Program-made: the position numbers and the translations under genes
Shown here: positions 44,671 through 55,076 of the stretch, one piece after another
How positions within the stretch are numbered: position 1 is the first letter of the stretch
Layout: each line of letters opens with the position of its first letter
Source of the DNA: Caulobacter sp. Root343
GTDB taxonomy: Bacteria > Pseudomonadota > Alphaproteobacteria > Caulobacterales > Caulobacteraceae
NCBI RefSeq assembly: GCF_001425745.1
Contig: NZ_LMDF01000006.1
Span: forward strand, 124,001 to 188,000
Direction of reading: 5' to 3'
Length of the DNA: 64,000 nucleotides
Notes under the pieces: generated by a model
Database searches by the model: none
What the model was told of the DNA's origin: nothing
Seen by the model: only the letters and a program-made list of their open reading frames with translations

Positions 44671-44705
44671 ACGAAAACGCCCGCCCTGGTCTCCCCGGGC
44701 GGGCG
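44671..44705 (-). terminator. Rho-independent terminator of secA
   Basis: On the minus strand CGCCCGCCC (44705-44697) pairs perfectly with GGGCGGGCG (44686-44678) across a 10-nt loop, and TTTTCGTTT follows. It begins 27 bp beyond the secA stop codon. Confidence 0.85.
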
Positions 44706-44731
44706 CTTCCAATTCAGGGCTTAGCCAAGCC

Positions 44732-47497
<2,766 letters not shown>

Positions 47498-47902
47498 GAA
47501 GAGGGGATCCGGTAGGACGGTTTGACGAGGAGGCCGGCGCTAAGGCTGTGGGGCCTCGACTACGGTAGATGAAGCCGCGACGGATCATCGGAAAATTCCG
47601 ACGCCCGTGCGGCCGGAGACTTAAGCACCGGTCATCTTGGTGTCAACGCGAAGACCCCTCGCGGAATAAGGCTTAAGTCCCGGTTGCGGACGCGCGGACA
47701 CAGGTTTCGCAAGCTTCGCCGACGGCGTGGCGCATGGCCTTTTCTTCGAACGGCGTGTACCGAAACTGGGCCGGTCGCGCCCGGCCAGGGTGGTCTCGCT
47801 CCGGTCCGGGCGGCGCGGCGGCTCCTTTCGCGGCGTGAAGCCGTTTCCACTCGGCGATAAACCGCGCTAGAGCGCTTCGTAGCAAAGCCGGAGACCTTGG
47901 CC
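47498..47902. other. Intergenic stretch upstream of secA and the parvulin gene
   Basis: A 405-bp divergent promoter region. An open frame on the minus strand (47673-47912, 79 codons) overlaps the parvulin start and has no ribosome binding site or family resemblance that I recognise, so I do not call it. No operator or RNA element was identified. Confidence 0.5.
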
Positions 47903-48865
47903 TTGAAGACACTCGAGACCTTTCGCGCCCTGGGCGTGATCAGCGCTGTCGCCTTCGCCCTTCTGTTGGCCGCGTGCGGCCAGAACAAGGTCGCCGAGAA
48001 ACCGCCGGAGCCGGGCGACACCGCCGTGGCCCGCGTCAACGGCCAGGTGATCTGGGCGTCCGACGTCAAGCGCGAGGCCGTGGCCCAGGGTCTGATCAGC
48101 GAGGGCGAACCGCTGGACGTCTCCAGCGAGGTCTTCCGCCAGCGCCTCGACGAGGTCATCGACCAGAAGCTGCTGGCCTCCGAGGCCACCAAGCGCAAGC
48201 TGGACAAGGAGCCGGTGGCCCAGCGCCGCCTGGCCGCCGCCCGGGAGCGCATCCTGGGAGACATGCTGGTCGAGGGCGTGGTCGAGAAGGCGGTCACCGA
48301 GGACGCCATCCGCAAGCTCTACGCCGAGCAGCAGAAGCTTTCGAAGCGCTCGGAGGAGATCCGCGCCCGCCAGATCATCGTCGGGACCCAGGCCGAGGCC
48401 GAGAGCGTCAAGAAGCTGCTGGCCTCCGGCGCGTCGTTCGACGCCCTGGCCATGGAGCGCTCGACCGACCAGGCGACCCGCTTCAACGGCGGCGACCTGG
48501 GCTATTTCACCCTGGACGTGATGCCCGAGCCCTATGGCGTGGCTCTGAAGGACGCCCAGAAGGGCGCCCTCGTGGGCCCGTTCTCGGCCGAAGGCGGCTG
48601 GGTCATCGTCAAGGTCGAGGACAAGCGCACCGAGGAGCCCATCACCCTGGAGGCCGCCCGGCCGCAGATCGTGCGCTTCCTGACCTATGACCAGGTGCGC
48701 GACATCCTCGAGAAGCTGCGCGGCTCGGCCAAGGTCGAGATGCTGATCGGCAAGACCCAGGACGCCGCCGGCGCGGCCGCCCAGGAGCCGGCCTCGGCCC
48801 CGCCGGAACCGCCGGCCGCCGCGCCCGCCTCGGCGCCGCCTCCCGCCCAACCCGCCAAGAAGTAA
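47903..48865 (+). CDS. Parvulin-type peptidyl-prolyl isomerase, lipoprotein
   Basis: 320 aa from TTG 47903, nine bases after GGAG; TTG 47897, two codons earlier, is the alternative, and no ATG is available. The lipoprotein signal ends LLLAACGQ. A SurA/PrsA-like N-terminal helical domain follows (TAVARVNGQVIWASDVKREA is its first strand and helix), then the rotamase domain (EIRARQIIVGTQAEAESVKK, FNGGDLGYFTLDVMPEPYG, VGPFSAEGGWVIVKVED), and a Pro/Ala-rich C-terminal tail. It probably assists folding of exported proteins. argJ follows after 9 bp. Confidence 0.92.
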   Translation: MKTLETFRALGVISAVAFALLLAACGQNKVAEKPPEPGDTAVARVNGQVIWASDVKREAVAQGLISEGEPLDVSSEVFRQRLDEVIDQKLLASEATKRKLDKEPVAQRRLAAARERILGDMLVEGVVEKAVTEDAIRKLYAEQQKLSKRSEEIRARQIIVGTQAEAESVKKLLASGASFDALAMERSTDQATRFNGGDLGYFTLDVMPEPYGVALKDAQKGALVGPFSAEGGWVIVKVEDKRTEEPITLEAARPQIVRFLTYDQVRDILEKLRGSAKVEMLIGKTQDAAGAAAQEPASAPPEPPAAAPASAPPPAQPAKK

Positions 48866-48874
48866 GAGCGGCTC

Positions 48875-50344
48875 ATGACCAAGACTCCCAAAGCTTCCGG
48901 CAAGAAGGCGGCCGCGAAGGCTCCCGAGACCGCGTCCAATCCGGTCGCGCCCAATCCGGTTGAGCGCGCCGGCGCCGCCATCGAGCGCGCCCTGGTCGAC
49001 CCGCTGACCTCGGCCCTGAAGCGCGCCGGCCTGCGCCGCGCCCAGAAGTCAGCGGGCGAGGACGTTTCCGCCTCGGCCAAGCCCGCCGCGACCGGCGCGG
49101 GCAAGCCGGGCCTGGCCATCTCGCCCCTGGCCGTGCCGTTTCCGCTGATCCCGCCGATCCGTGGCGTCGAGATCGCCACCGGCCGCGCCGGCTTCTACAA
49201 GCACGAGCGCGAGGACCTGCTGCTGATGCGCTTCGCCGAGGGCACCTCGGCGGCCGGCGTCTTCACCCGCCACGGCGTGGGCTCGGCCCCGGTCGACTGG
49301 TGCAAGCGCCAGCTGGCCGCCAGCGGCGGGGCGGACGTGCGGGCCCTGGTGGTCAACGCCGGCTGCGCCAACAGCTTCACCGGCAAGCCGGGCGCCGATG
49401 CGGTCCGCCGCGTGGCCACGGCCGTGGGCAAGCGCCTGGACTGCCGCCAGCGCGACGTGATGATGGCCTCGACCGGCGTCATCGGCGTGATCCTGGACGA
49501 CAGCAAGATCACCGCCCGCCTGCCCGAGGTGGAAAGCCGCCTGACCGCCGACGCCTGGGCCCAGGCCGGTCGGGCGATCATGACCACCGACACCTTCCCC
49601 AAGGGCGCCTACGCCACGGCCGTCATCGACGGCGTGGAAGTGAAGATCGCCGGCATCGCCAAGGGCTCGGGCATGATCGCGCCCGACATGGCGACCATGC
49701 TGGCCTTCGTGGCCACCGACGCGGCCATCGCCCCGGCCGCCTTGCAGACCCTGGTCAGCCTCTATACCCGCACGACCTTCAACTGCGTGACCGTGGACGG
49801 CGATCGCTCGACCAACGACACCCTGCTGCTGTTCGCCACCGGCCAGTCGGGCGCGCCGCGGATCAGCCGGCCCGGCGACAAGCGCCTGGCCGATTTCCGT
49901 GACAAGCTGGAACACGTGCTGCTGGACCTGGCCCTGCAGCTGGTGCGCGACGGCGAGGGCGCGACCAAGTTCGTCAAGATCACCGTCAACGGCGCCGAAA
50001 GCCCGGCCAGCGCCCGCAAGATCGCCCGCACCATCGCCGAGAGCCCGCTGGTCAAGACCGCCTTCGCCGGCGAGGACGCCAACTGGGGCCGCATCGTCAT
50101 GGCCGTGGGCCGCGCCGACGAGCCGGTCGCCCGCGAGCGCATCAGCGTCAAGTTCGGCGACCTCTACGCGGCCCGCGACGGCCTGGTCTCGCCCGAATAC
50201 GACGAGGCCAAGATGAGCGCCTACGTCAAGAACCAGGAATTCGAGGTCAGCGTCGACGTCGGCGTCGGCAAGGGCTCGGCCACGGTCTGGACCTGCGACC
50301 TGACCAAGCAGTACGTGGCGATCAACGGGGATTACCGCTCATAG
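48875..50344 (+). CDS. argJ: Bifunctional ornithine acetyltransferase / N-acetylglutamate synthase
   Basis: 489 aa; typical ArgJ is about 400-410 aa, and the excess is an N-terminal Lys/Ala/Pro-rich extension of about 85 residues (KTPKASGKKAAAKAPETAS and a helical RAGAAIERALVDPLTSALKR). The catalytic core has GFYKHEREDLLLM, VNAGCANSFTGKPG and the autocleavage site APDMATMLAF, where the Thr becomes the new N-terminal nucleophile. It regenerates N-acetylglutamate in the cyclic arginine pathway. The gene follows the parvulin gene by 9 bp, so the two should share an mRNA. Confidence 0.95.
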   Translation: MTKTPKASGKKAAAKAPETASNPVAPNPVERAGAAIERALVDPLTSALKRAGLRRAQKSAGEDVSASAKPAATGAGKPGLAISPLAVPFPLIPPIRGVEIATGRAGFYKHEREDLLLMRFAEGTSAAGVFTRHGVGSAPVDWCKRQLAASGGADVRALVVNAGCANSFTGKPGADAVRRVATAVGKRLDCRQRDVMMASTGVIGVILDDSKITARLPEVESRLTADAWAQAGRAIMTTDTFPKGAYATAVIDGVEVKIAGIAKGSGMIAPDMATMLAFVATDAAIAPAALQTLVSLYTRTTFNCVTVDGDRSTNDTLLLFATGQSGAPRISRPGDKRLADFRDKLEHVLLDLALQLVRDGEGATKFVKITVNGAESPASARKIARTIAESPLVKTAFAGEDANWGRIVMAVGRADEPVARERISVKFGDLYAARDGLVSPEYDEAKMSAYVKNQEFEVSVDVGVGKGSATVWTCDLTKQYVAINGDYRS

Positions 50345-50358
50345 TCGGAGGAAACCCG

Positions 50359-50754
50359 ATGGCGCCGATGTTCAAACCCTTCACGCGGTACCTGCAGTTT
50401 CAGGGGCGAGCGACGCGGGCGGAGTTCTGGCAGTTTTATCTGCTCTACTTCCTGGTCGCGACAGTAGGAGTGGTGGTCGGGCGTATGCTTGATTTCACGA
50501 CCGGTGATGCCAACAGCAGGATCGGCATCGCGGTCTACGCGCTGATCTGGCTTGTCTTCATGCCTCCGATCATCGCTGTCACCGTTCGTCGGCTACACGA
50601 TTGCGACCGCAGTGGCTGGTGGCTTTTCTTGGCCTTCGTGCCTTTTGGCATCCTGGTGCTGATCGCGCTGTTCTATGTGCGGGAAGGCACCCGTGGCCCC
50701 AACCGGTTTGGTCCCGACGAAAAGGCCCAGCCGGTGGACACCGTCTTCTCCTAA
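50359..50754 (+). CDS. DUF805 domain-containing membrane protein
   Basis: 131 aa with GGAGGAAACCCG before ATG 50359. The family signature FQGRATRAEFWQFYLLYFLV is at residues about 13-33, followed by two or three more hydrophobic segments (IAVYALIWLVFMPPIIAVT and WWLFLAFVPFGILVLIALF) and the C-terminal GTRGPNRFGPDE. DUF805 proteins are small inner-membrane proteins of unknown function. The gene is 14 bp downstream of argJ. Confidence 0.9.
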   Translation: MAPMFKPFTRYLQFQGRATRAEFWQFYLLYFLVATVGVVVGRMLDFTTGDANSRIGIAVYALIWLVFMPPIIAVTVRRLHDCDRSGWWLFLAFVPFGILVLIALFYVREGTRGPNRFGPDEKAQPVDTVFS

Positions 50755-50778
50755 CCCTCCTGAAGGACCGATCGCGCC

Positions 50779-51261
50779 ATGGCCGACCCCACCCCCGACC
50801 AGGAAGCCGCCGTCCTGGCCGAGCTCGCCGCCGCCTGCCGCGCGGAGGGCTATATCGTCGAGGCGATCGACCGGGGCCTGGAGGTCTCGGGCGAGGACGA
50901 GGAGGAGGGCGCCTTCTATCTGCTGCCCGACCACGGCTGGCTGCAGGTGCGCTGCCTGGTGATGGCCCCCGAGGACCTGGCCGAGGCCCGCGACCTGACG
51001 GCCCTGTTCGAGACCATCGCCCACGCCCAGTTCCGCCTGATCGGCTGCCGCTTCGGTTATGACGCCGAGTCCGGTCTCTGGCTGGTCGAGGACCTCTATC
51101 CGGGCTTCGAAGCCGCGCGCGTGCCGGCGGTGCTGGAGCAGCTGACCTTCGTCTGGGACGCGCTGGAGGATCTGTTCCTGGCGGCCCTGGCGGGGACGGT
51201 CCCGGGCGAGGACGCCTTCGACGCCGCGTTCGACCTGGAAGCGGCGACCCCGCCGAACTAA
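50779..51261 (+). CDS. Acidic cytoplasmic protein of unknown function
   Basis: 160 aa, strongly acidic and without signal or membrane segment. The N-terminal EAAVLAELAAACRAEGYIVE is a helix-strand start, then ASGEDEEEG-like acidic loop, HGWLQVRCLVMAPEDL, and a C-terminal helix LEQLTFVWDALEDLFLAAL. The fold could resemble YbjN or CesT-like chaperones, but that is a guess from helix/strand pattern only. The ATG follows CTCCTGAAGGACCG closely, and the gene is 24 bp after DUF805. Confidence 0.65.
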   Translation: MADPTPDQEAAVLAELAAACRAEGYIVEAIDRGLEVSGEDEEEGAFYLLPDHGWLQVRCLVMAPEDLAEARDLTALFETIAHAQFRLIGCRFGYDAESGLWLVEDLYPGFEAARVPAVLEQLTFVWDALEDLFLAALAGTVPGEDAFDAAFDLEAATPPN

Positions 51262-51348
51262 ACTCGCGCGACCCCTTGCCGCGCAAGGGGAACCGCTTGT
51301 CCGGCCTGTCGTTCCTGAGCGGTGTTCACCTGGGTGGAGGGCGTTGTG

Positions 51349-51873
51349 ATGTCTGTGAAGCGATCCGTGATGATGGGCGCCTTGGCGGCCCTGTTGATGG
51401 CCTCCGGCGCGCACGCCCAGATGAAGCCGCCGTCCAAGCCGGACGAGCCCGGCGGCCGCTGGGGCGAGGCCAAGAAGAAGGCCGTGGACATCGGCAGCCA
51501 GCCCGCCCGCGACGTCGGCATGTCCAAGCGTGAGATCCCGCCGATCCTGGAGAAGGCCTTCAACGACCCCTACAGCCTCAAGGGGCTGAAATCCTGCAAG
51601 GCCCTGGCCGGCGAGATCACCGACCTGAACGGGGTGCTGGGCGCCGACTACGTGGTCGGCAACGAATATACCGAGAACCGCGCCGGCAAGCTGGCCGAGG
51701 CCGGCGGCAAGACCATCATCAACAGCATCATCCCGTTCCGGGGCCTGGTTCGCGAAGTGACCGGCGCGGCGCCCGCCGACCGCCACATGAACGCCGTGGT
51801 CGACGCCGGCCTGGCGCGGCGGGGCTTCCTGCGCGGCGTGCACCTGCGGCAGGGCTGCAAGACGAAGTTCTGA
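51349..51873 (+). CDS. Secreted or periplasmic protein of unknown function
   Basis: 174 aa from ATG 51349 with TGGAGGGC upstream; a start at 51322 would spoil the signal. The signal peptide MSVKRSVMMGALAALLMASG ends at AHAQ. The mature part has KAVDIGSQPARDVGMSKREI, LKSCKALAGEITDLNGVLG, NIIPFRG-like NSIIPFRGLVREVTGAAP and ends with a lone Cys (RQGCKTKF), pairing perhaps with the Cys in KSCKAL as a disulfide. No family is recognised. Confidence 0.7.
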   Translation: MSVKRSVMMGALAALLMASGAHAQMKPPSKPDEPGGRWGEAKKKAVDIGSQPARDVGMSKREIPPILEKAFNDPYSLKGLKSCKALAGEITDLNGVLGADYVVGNEYTENRAGKLAEAGGKTIINSIIPFRGLVREVTGAAPADRHMNAVVDAGLARRGFLRGVHLRQGCKTKF

Positions 51874-51957
51874 GGATGGTCGGGAGGCCTACGGGCCTCC
51901 CTGACGCGACGTGAGGCTAGCGCTAGCTGACATTCAGCTGGGGTAGGTCCAAAACCA

Positions 51958-52101
51958 CTGCCTTCCTGGGCCTTGTGCCCAGGACCCATGTTCGAGGCCG
52001 GTGTGGACTCTTTGGGCTCGCGCGGCCGAAAGACCGTGAACTCAGCTACACTTCCATGAAGCGGAACCCTGGGTCCTGGGCACAAGGCCCAGGAAGGCGG
52101 G
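51958..52101. repeat. Inverted-repeat intergenic element family A, copy 4
   Basis: Arms TGCCTTCCTGGGCCTTGTGC plus CCAGGACCCATG and CTGGGTCCTGGGCACAAGGC plus CCAGGAAGGC. The interior is similar to copy 3. It lies between convergent genes. Confidence 0.88.
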
Positions 52102-52133
52102 TAAATTCAGGCTGCGGCGAATATCGGTTGGCG

Positions 52134-52568
52134 CTAGCGCTTGGTCGCCGTCGCCAGCGCCGAGACCCCACCGGGGTTCAGCCGGCGCACGTCGGCGATC
52201 GGACAATGCCGCGCGCCGGCCGCCGTCCGGGCGACCATCTCGGCGCTGTCGCCCGAGCAGATCAGGTCGCTGCCGTCATGGGCCCGCACGCTGATCTTCT
52301 GGGCGTCGTTCAGGCCGTCGCAGTCCTTGGTCATCCGCAGGCGATAGATCCCGCCCACGTTCGTCTGGACGTACAGCGTCTTGTCGCCCGAGCGGTTGGC
52401 CCCGGTGATGAACCGCCCGTCAAAGCAGCGCATGGCTTTGTCGCCGGGGCGGTCGTTGGAATAGGCCTGATCCTGGGCGGCGAAGTCGAAGCGCTGGCCC
52501 TCCTGGGCCATGACCGGGGCCGAGCTCAGCGCCAGGGCCGCGCCGAGAACGATAAGAACAGGCTTCAT
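52134..52568 (-). CDS. DUF6491-like exported protein
   Basis: 144 aa from ATG 52568 with GAGGTGAG upstream. The signal peptide MKPVLIVLGAALALSSAPVM ends at AQE. The mature part has four cysteines in a pattern I associate with DUF6491: AMRCFDGRFITG, LYVQTNVGGIYRLRMTKDC, DLICSGDSAEM and ARHCPIADVRRL. Such proteins are small, periplasmic and of unknown function, found in Caulobacterales and Sphingomonadales. It is divergent from the ABC exporter operon. Confidence 0.7.
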   Translation of the reverse strand: MKPVLIVLGAALALSSAPVMAQEGQRFDFAAQDQAYSNDRPGDKAMRCFDGRFITGANRSGDKTLYVQTNVGGIYRLRMTKDCDGLNDAQKISVRAHDGSDLICSGDSAEMVARTAAGARHCPIADVRRLNPGGVSALATATKR

Positions 52569-52733
52569 GGTCTCACCTCGTGGTTGTTCAGAGCAGCGAT
52601 CCGGGTTGGGCGACAACCTCTACGGTAAAGAAACGCACGAAGCGTCCGGCCTGGCAAGCGGTGGATGGCGGCTTGCCTCATTCAAGGCAATCGCGTTCAC
52701 ATCCCTCGCATAACAGTGTCTGGGGACGCCAAC

Positions 52734-53504
52734 TTGACGGAAGCCTTGATCGTTCGCGGGTTGAGCAAGACGTTCGCCAAGCCCGCGGTGTCCGACCTCG
52801 ACCTGACGGTCCATGCCGGCGAGCTCTACGCCCTGCTGGGACCCAACGGCGCGGGCAAGACCACTACCCTGCGCATGGTCGCCGGCCTGACCCAGCCCGA
52901 CAAGGGCGAGGTGGCGATCTTCGGCGTCGACGCCCGCCAGGATCCGGCGGCGGCCAAGGCCCTGGTGGCCTGGGCCCCGGACGAGGCGATGATCTACGAC
53001 AAGCTGACGCCGCTGGAATATCTGGAGTTCGTCGCCGGCCTCTGGAGCATCGAGCCCAAGGCCGCCAAGGCCAAGGCCGAAGCGCTGCTCTCCACCCTGG
53101 GCCTGGCCGACGAGGCGCGGCGGCGGTGCGAGGGCTTCTCGCGCGGCATGAAGCAGAAGGTCGCCTTGGCCGGGGCGCTGATCCACGATCCCAAGCTCTT
53201 GATCCTGGACGAGCCGCTGACCGGCCTGGACGCCGCCGCCGCCCGCCTGGTCAAGGACATGCTGCAGGCTAGGGTCGACGCGGGCGGCACGGTGATCCTG
53301 ACCACCCACATCCTGGAGGTGGCCGAGCGCATGGCCGACCGCATCGGCATCATCGCCGGCGGCCGGCTGCTGGCCGAGGGCACGCTGGATGAGCTGCGAG
53401 GCAAGGCGGGGGAGACCAGCGGCCAGACGTTGGAAGACGTCTTCCTGCAGCTGACGACCGAGTCCCATCCCGTGGCGGCGGCCCCAATGGGCGTCACGTC
53501 GTGA
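52734..53504 (+). CDS. ABC transporter ATP-binding protein (exporter type)
   Basis: 256 aa from TTG 52734, which gives the expected MTEALIVRGLSKTF start; GTG 52716 is the alternative and no ATG is well placed. Walker A is LLGPNGAGKTTTLRMVAGL, the Q-loop region is VAWAPDEAMIYDKLTPLEYL, the signature is FSRGMKQKVALAGAL, and Walker B is KLLILDEPLTGLDAAA, with the switch His in TTHILE. It energises the permease encoded next, whose GTG start overlaps this gene's TGA by 4 bp. Confidence 0.93.
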   Translation: MTEALIVRGLSKTFAKPAVSDLDLTVHAGELYALLGPNGAGKTTTLRMVAGLTQPDKGEVAIFGVDARQDPAAAKALVAWAPDEAMIYDKLTPLEYLEFVAGLWSIEPKAAKAKAEALLSTLGLADEARRRCEGFSRGMKQKVALAGALIHDPKLLILDEPLTGLDAAAARLVKDMLQARVDAGGTVILTTHILEVAERMADRIGIIAGGRLLAEGTLDELRGKAGETSGQTLEDVFLQLTTESHPVAAAPMGVTS

Positions 53505-55060
53505 GCCTGCCGTTCAAGCCGGCCACCACGCCCTGGCTGCTGAGTCACGAGCTGCGCCTGGCCTGGCGCGGCTTCAAGGCCGGCCGCCGGTCCAGCGGGC
53601 CGGGCGCGGTGATCGCCTTCGTGCTCGTCGGCTGCATGATCCTGATCGGCGGCGTCTTCATGGCGTTCGGCCTGCGGGGCGTCGCCGTGCCGGTGAACCC
53701 GCTGTCGGTGATGATCGCCGACCTGGCGCTGGCGGTGATCGTCACCCTGATGCTGTCGACCACCCTGGCGGCCTCGGCCGACGCCCTCTACGAGCGGGGC
53801 GACCTGGACCTGCTGTTCTCCTCGCCGCTGGCGCCGCGCAAGGTGCTGTTCGTGCGCGCCCTGGGCCTGGCGGTCAACGCCGGCCTCTGGTTCCTGATCC
53901 CGGCCGTGCTGCTGCTGACCCCGTCGATCGTGCTGGGCCACCCGGCCTGGCTGGGCGTCTATGTGACCCTGGCCGCCCTGGCCCTGGCTGCGTCTGGTGT
54001 CGGCCTGCTGTTAGCCATGGCCCTGTTCGCCCTGATCGGTCCCCGCCGCACCCGCACCGTCGCCCAGGTCATGGCGGCCCTGATCGGCGCGGCCTTCTTC
54101 CTGGCCAGCCAGTACCGCAACCTGATGGGCGGCCAGGCTAGCGAGAGCCTGTTCGCGCGCATCGCCCTGGACGCCCGCGACGGCCGCATCAAACTCCCGC
54201 CGTTCGCCGACCTGCCGCTGCGCGCCGCCCTGGGCGAGCCCTTGCCGCTGCTGGTGCTGGTCGCGGTGGGGACGGGGATCTTCCTGTTCGCCGCCCAGAC
54301 CCTGGGCCGCCGCTTCGCCGACGCCGCCGCCGCCACCCAAGGGGCCGAGACCCGCAAGGGCGCCAAGGGACCGACCAAGGCCTTCGCGGCCGGCGCCTTC
54401 CAGGCCACGGTCCGCAAGGAGCTGCGGCTGATCAGCCGTGACGCGGCCCTGCTGTCGCAGGTGCTGCTGCGGGTGCTGTACATGGTCCCGCTGGCCCTGG
54501 TGCTGGCCCGCAGCGCCTCGCACCTGCCGGCCTGGGCCCTGGCCGCGCCGGCGGCTGCCGTGACCTTCCTGGCCGGCCAGGTCGCCGGCAGCCTGGCCTG
54601 GATCACCGTCTCGGCCGAGGACACGCCCGACCTGCTGGCGATCTCGCCGACGCCGATGGCGGTGCTGAACCGCGCCAAGCTGACGGCGGCGCTGGTCCCG
54701 GTGGCCGTGCTGCTGGCGGTCCCGATCGCGGCGCTGGCCTGGTCGGCGCCACTGGCCGGCCTGTGGACCGCGATTGGCGCCGCCCTGACCGCCCTGAGCG
54801 CCGGGCTGATCAATGTCTGGCGGCAGAAGCCGGGCAAGCGCGCCGACTTCCGGCGCCGGCGCGGCGGCTCGTTCTTCGCGGCCCTGGCCGAGATTCTGAT
54901 CGCCGCCCTGATCGGCGGGGCGACGGCCCTGGCGGTGGCGGGCCAACTGATCTGGGCGGTGATGCCGCTGATCGTCGCCGGCGCGCTGATGATGGCCCTG
55001 CGAAGGACGGACGAGCAGATCGCGGCGGCGCTCAGGGCGGCGGCGGTGAGCGCGAATTAG
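53501..55060 (+). CDS. ABC exporter permease (ABC-2-like, 'putative ABC exporter' group)
   Basis: 519 aa from GTG 53501. It contains about 12 hydrophobic segments, for example GAVIAFVLVGCMILIGGVFM, LALAVIVTLMLSTTLAASAD and ALVLARSASHLPAWALAAP. The cytoplasmic stretch RGDLDLLFSSPLAPRKVLFV is typical of ABC-2 type exporters, where it contacts the ATPase. The C-terminus is soluble and basic before two last helices. Substrate unknown. It forms a two-gene operon with the ATP-binding protein. Confidence 0.88.
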   Translation: MSLPFKPATTPWLLSHELRLAWRGFKAGRRSSGPGAVIAFVLVGCMILIGGVFMAFGLRGVAVPVNPLSVMIADLALAVIVTLMLSTTLAASADALYERGDLDLLFSSPLAPRKVLFVRALGLAVNAGLWFLIPAVLLLTPSIVLGHPAWLGVYVTLAALALAASGVGLLLAMALFALIGPRRTRTVAQVMAALIGAAFFLASQYRNLMGGQASESLFARIALDARDGRIKLPPFADLPLRAALGEPLPLLVLVAVGTGIFLFAAQTLGRRFADAAAATQGAETRKGAKGPTKAFAAGAFQATVRKELRLISRDAALLSQVLLRVLYMVPLALVLARSASHLPAWALAAPAAAVTFLAGQVAGSLAWITVSAEDTPDLLAISPTPMAVLNRAKLTAALVPVAVLLAVPIAALAWSAPLAGLWTAIGAALTALSAGLINVWRQKPGKRADFRRRRGGSFFAALAEILIAALIGGATALAVAGQLIWAVMPLIVAGALMMALRRTDEQIAAALRAAAVSAN

Positions 55061-55076
55061 GGGCGGGTAGCGCCCC

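Larger units (their letters stand above)
44371..44731. other. Intergenic stretch between the RidA remnant and secA
   Basis: A 361-bp gap filled by the very large family G palindrome (44381-44625) and the secA terminator (44671-44705). I see no gene in it. Confidence 0.7.

Noticed and set aside
47673-47912. 79-codon frame between secA and the parvulin gene
   Set aside because: It overlaps the parvulin start on the other strand and has no ribosome binding site or family match; kept as undecided, not called.
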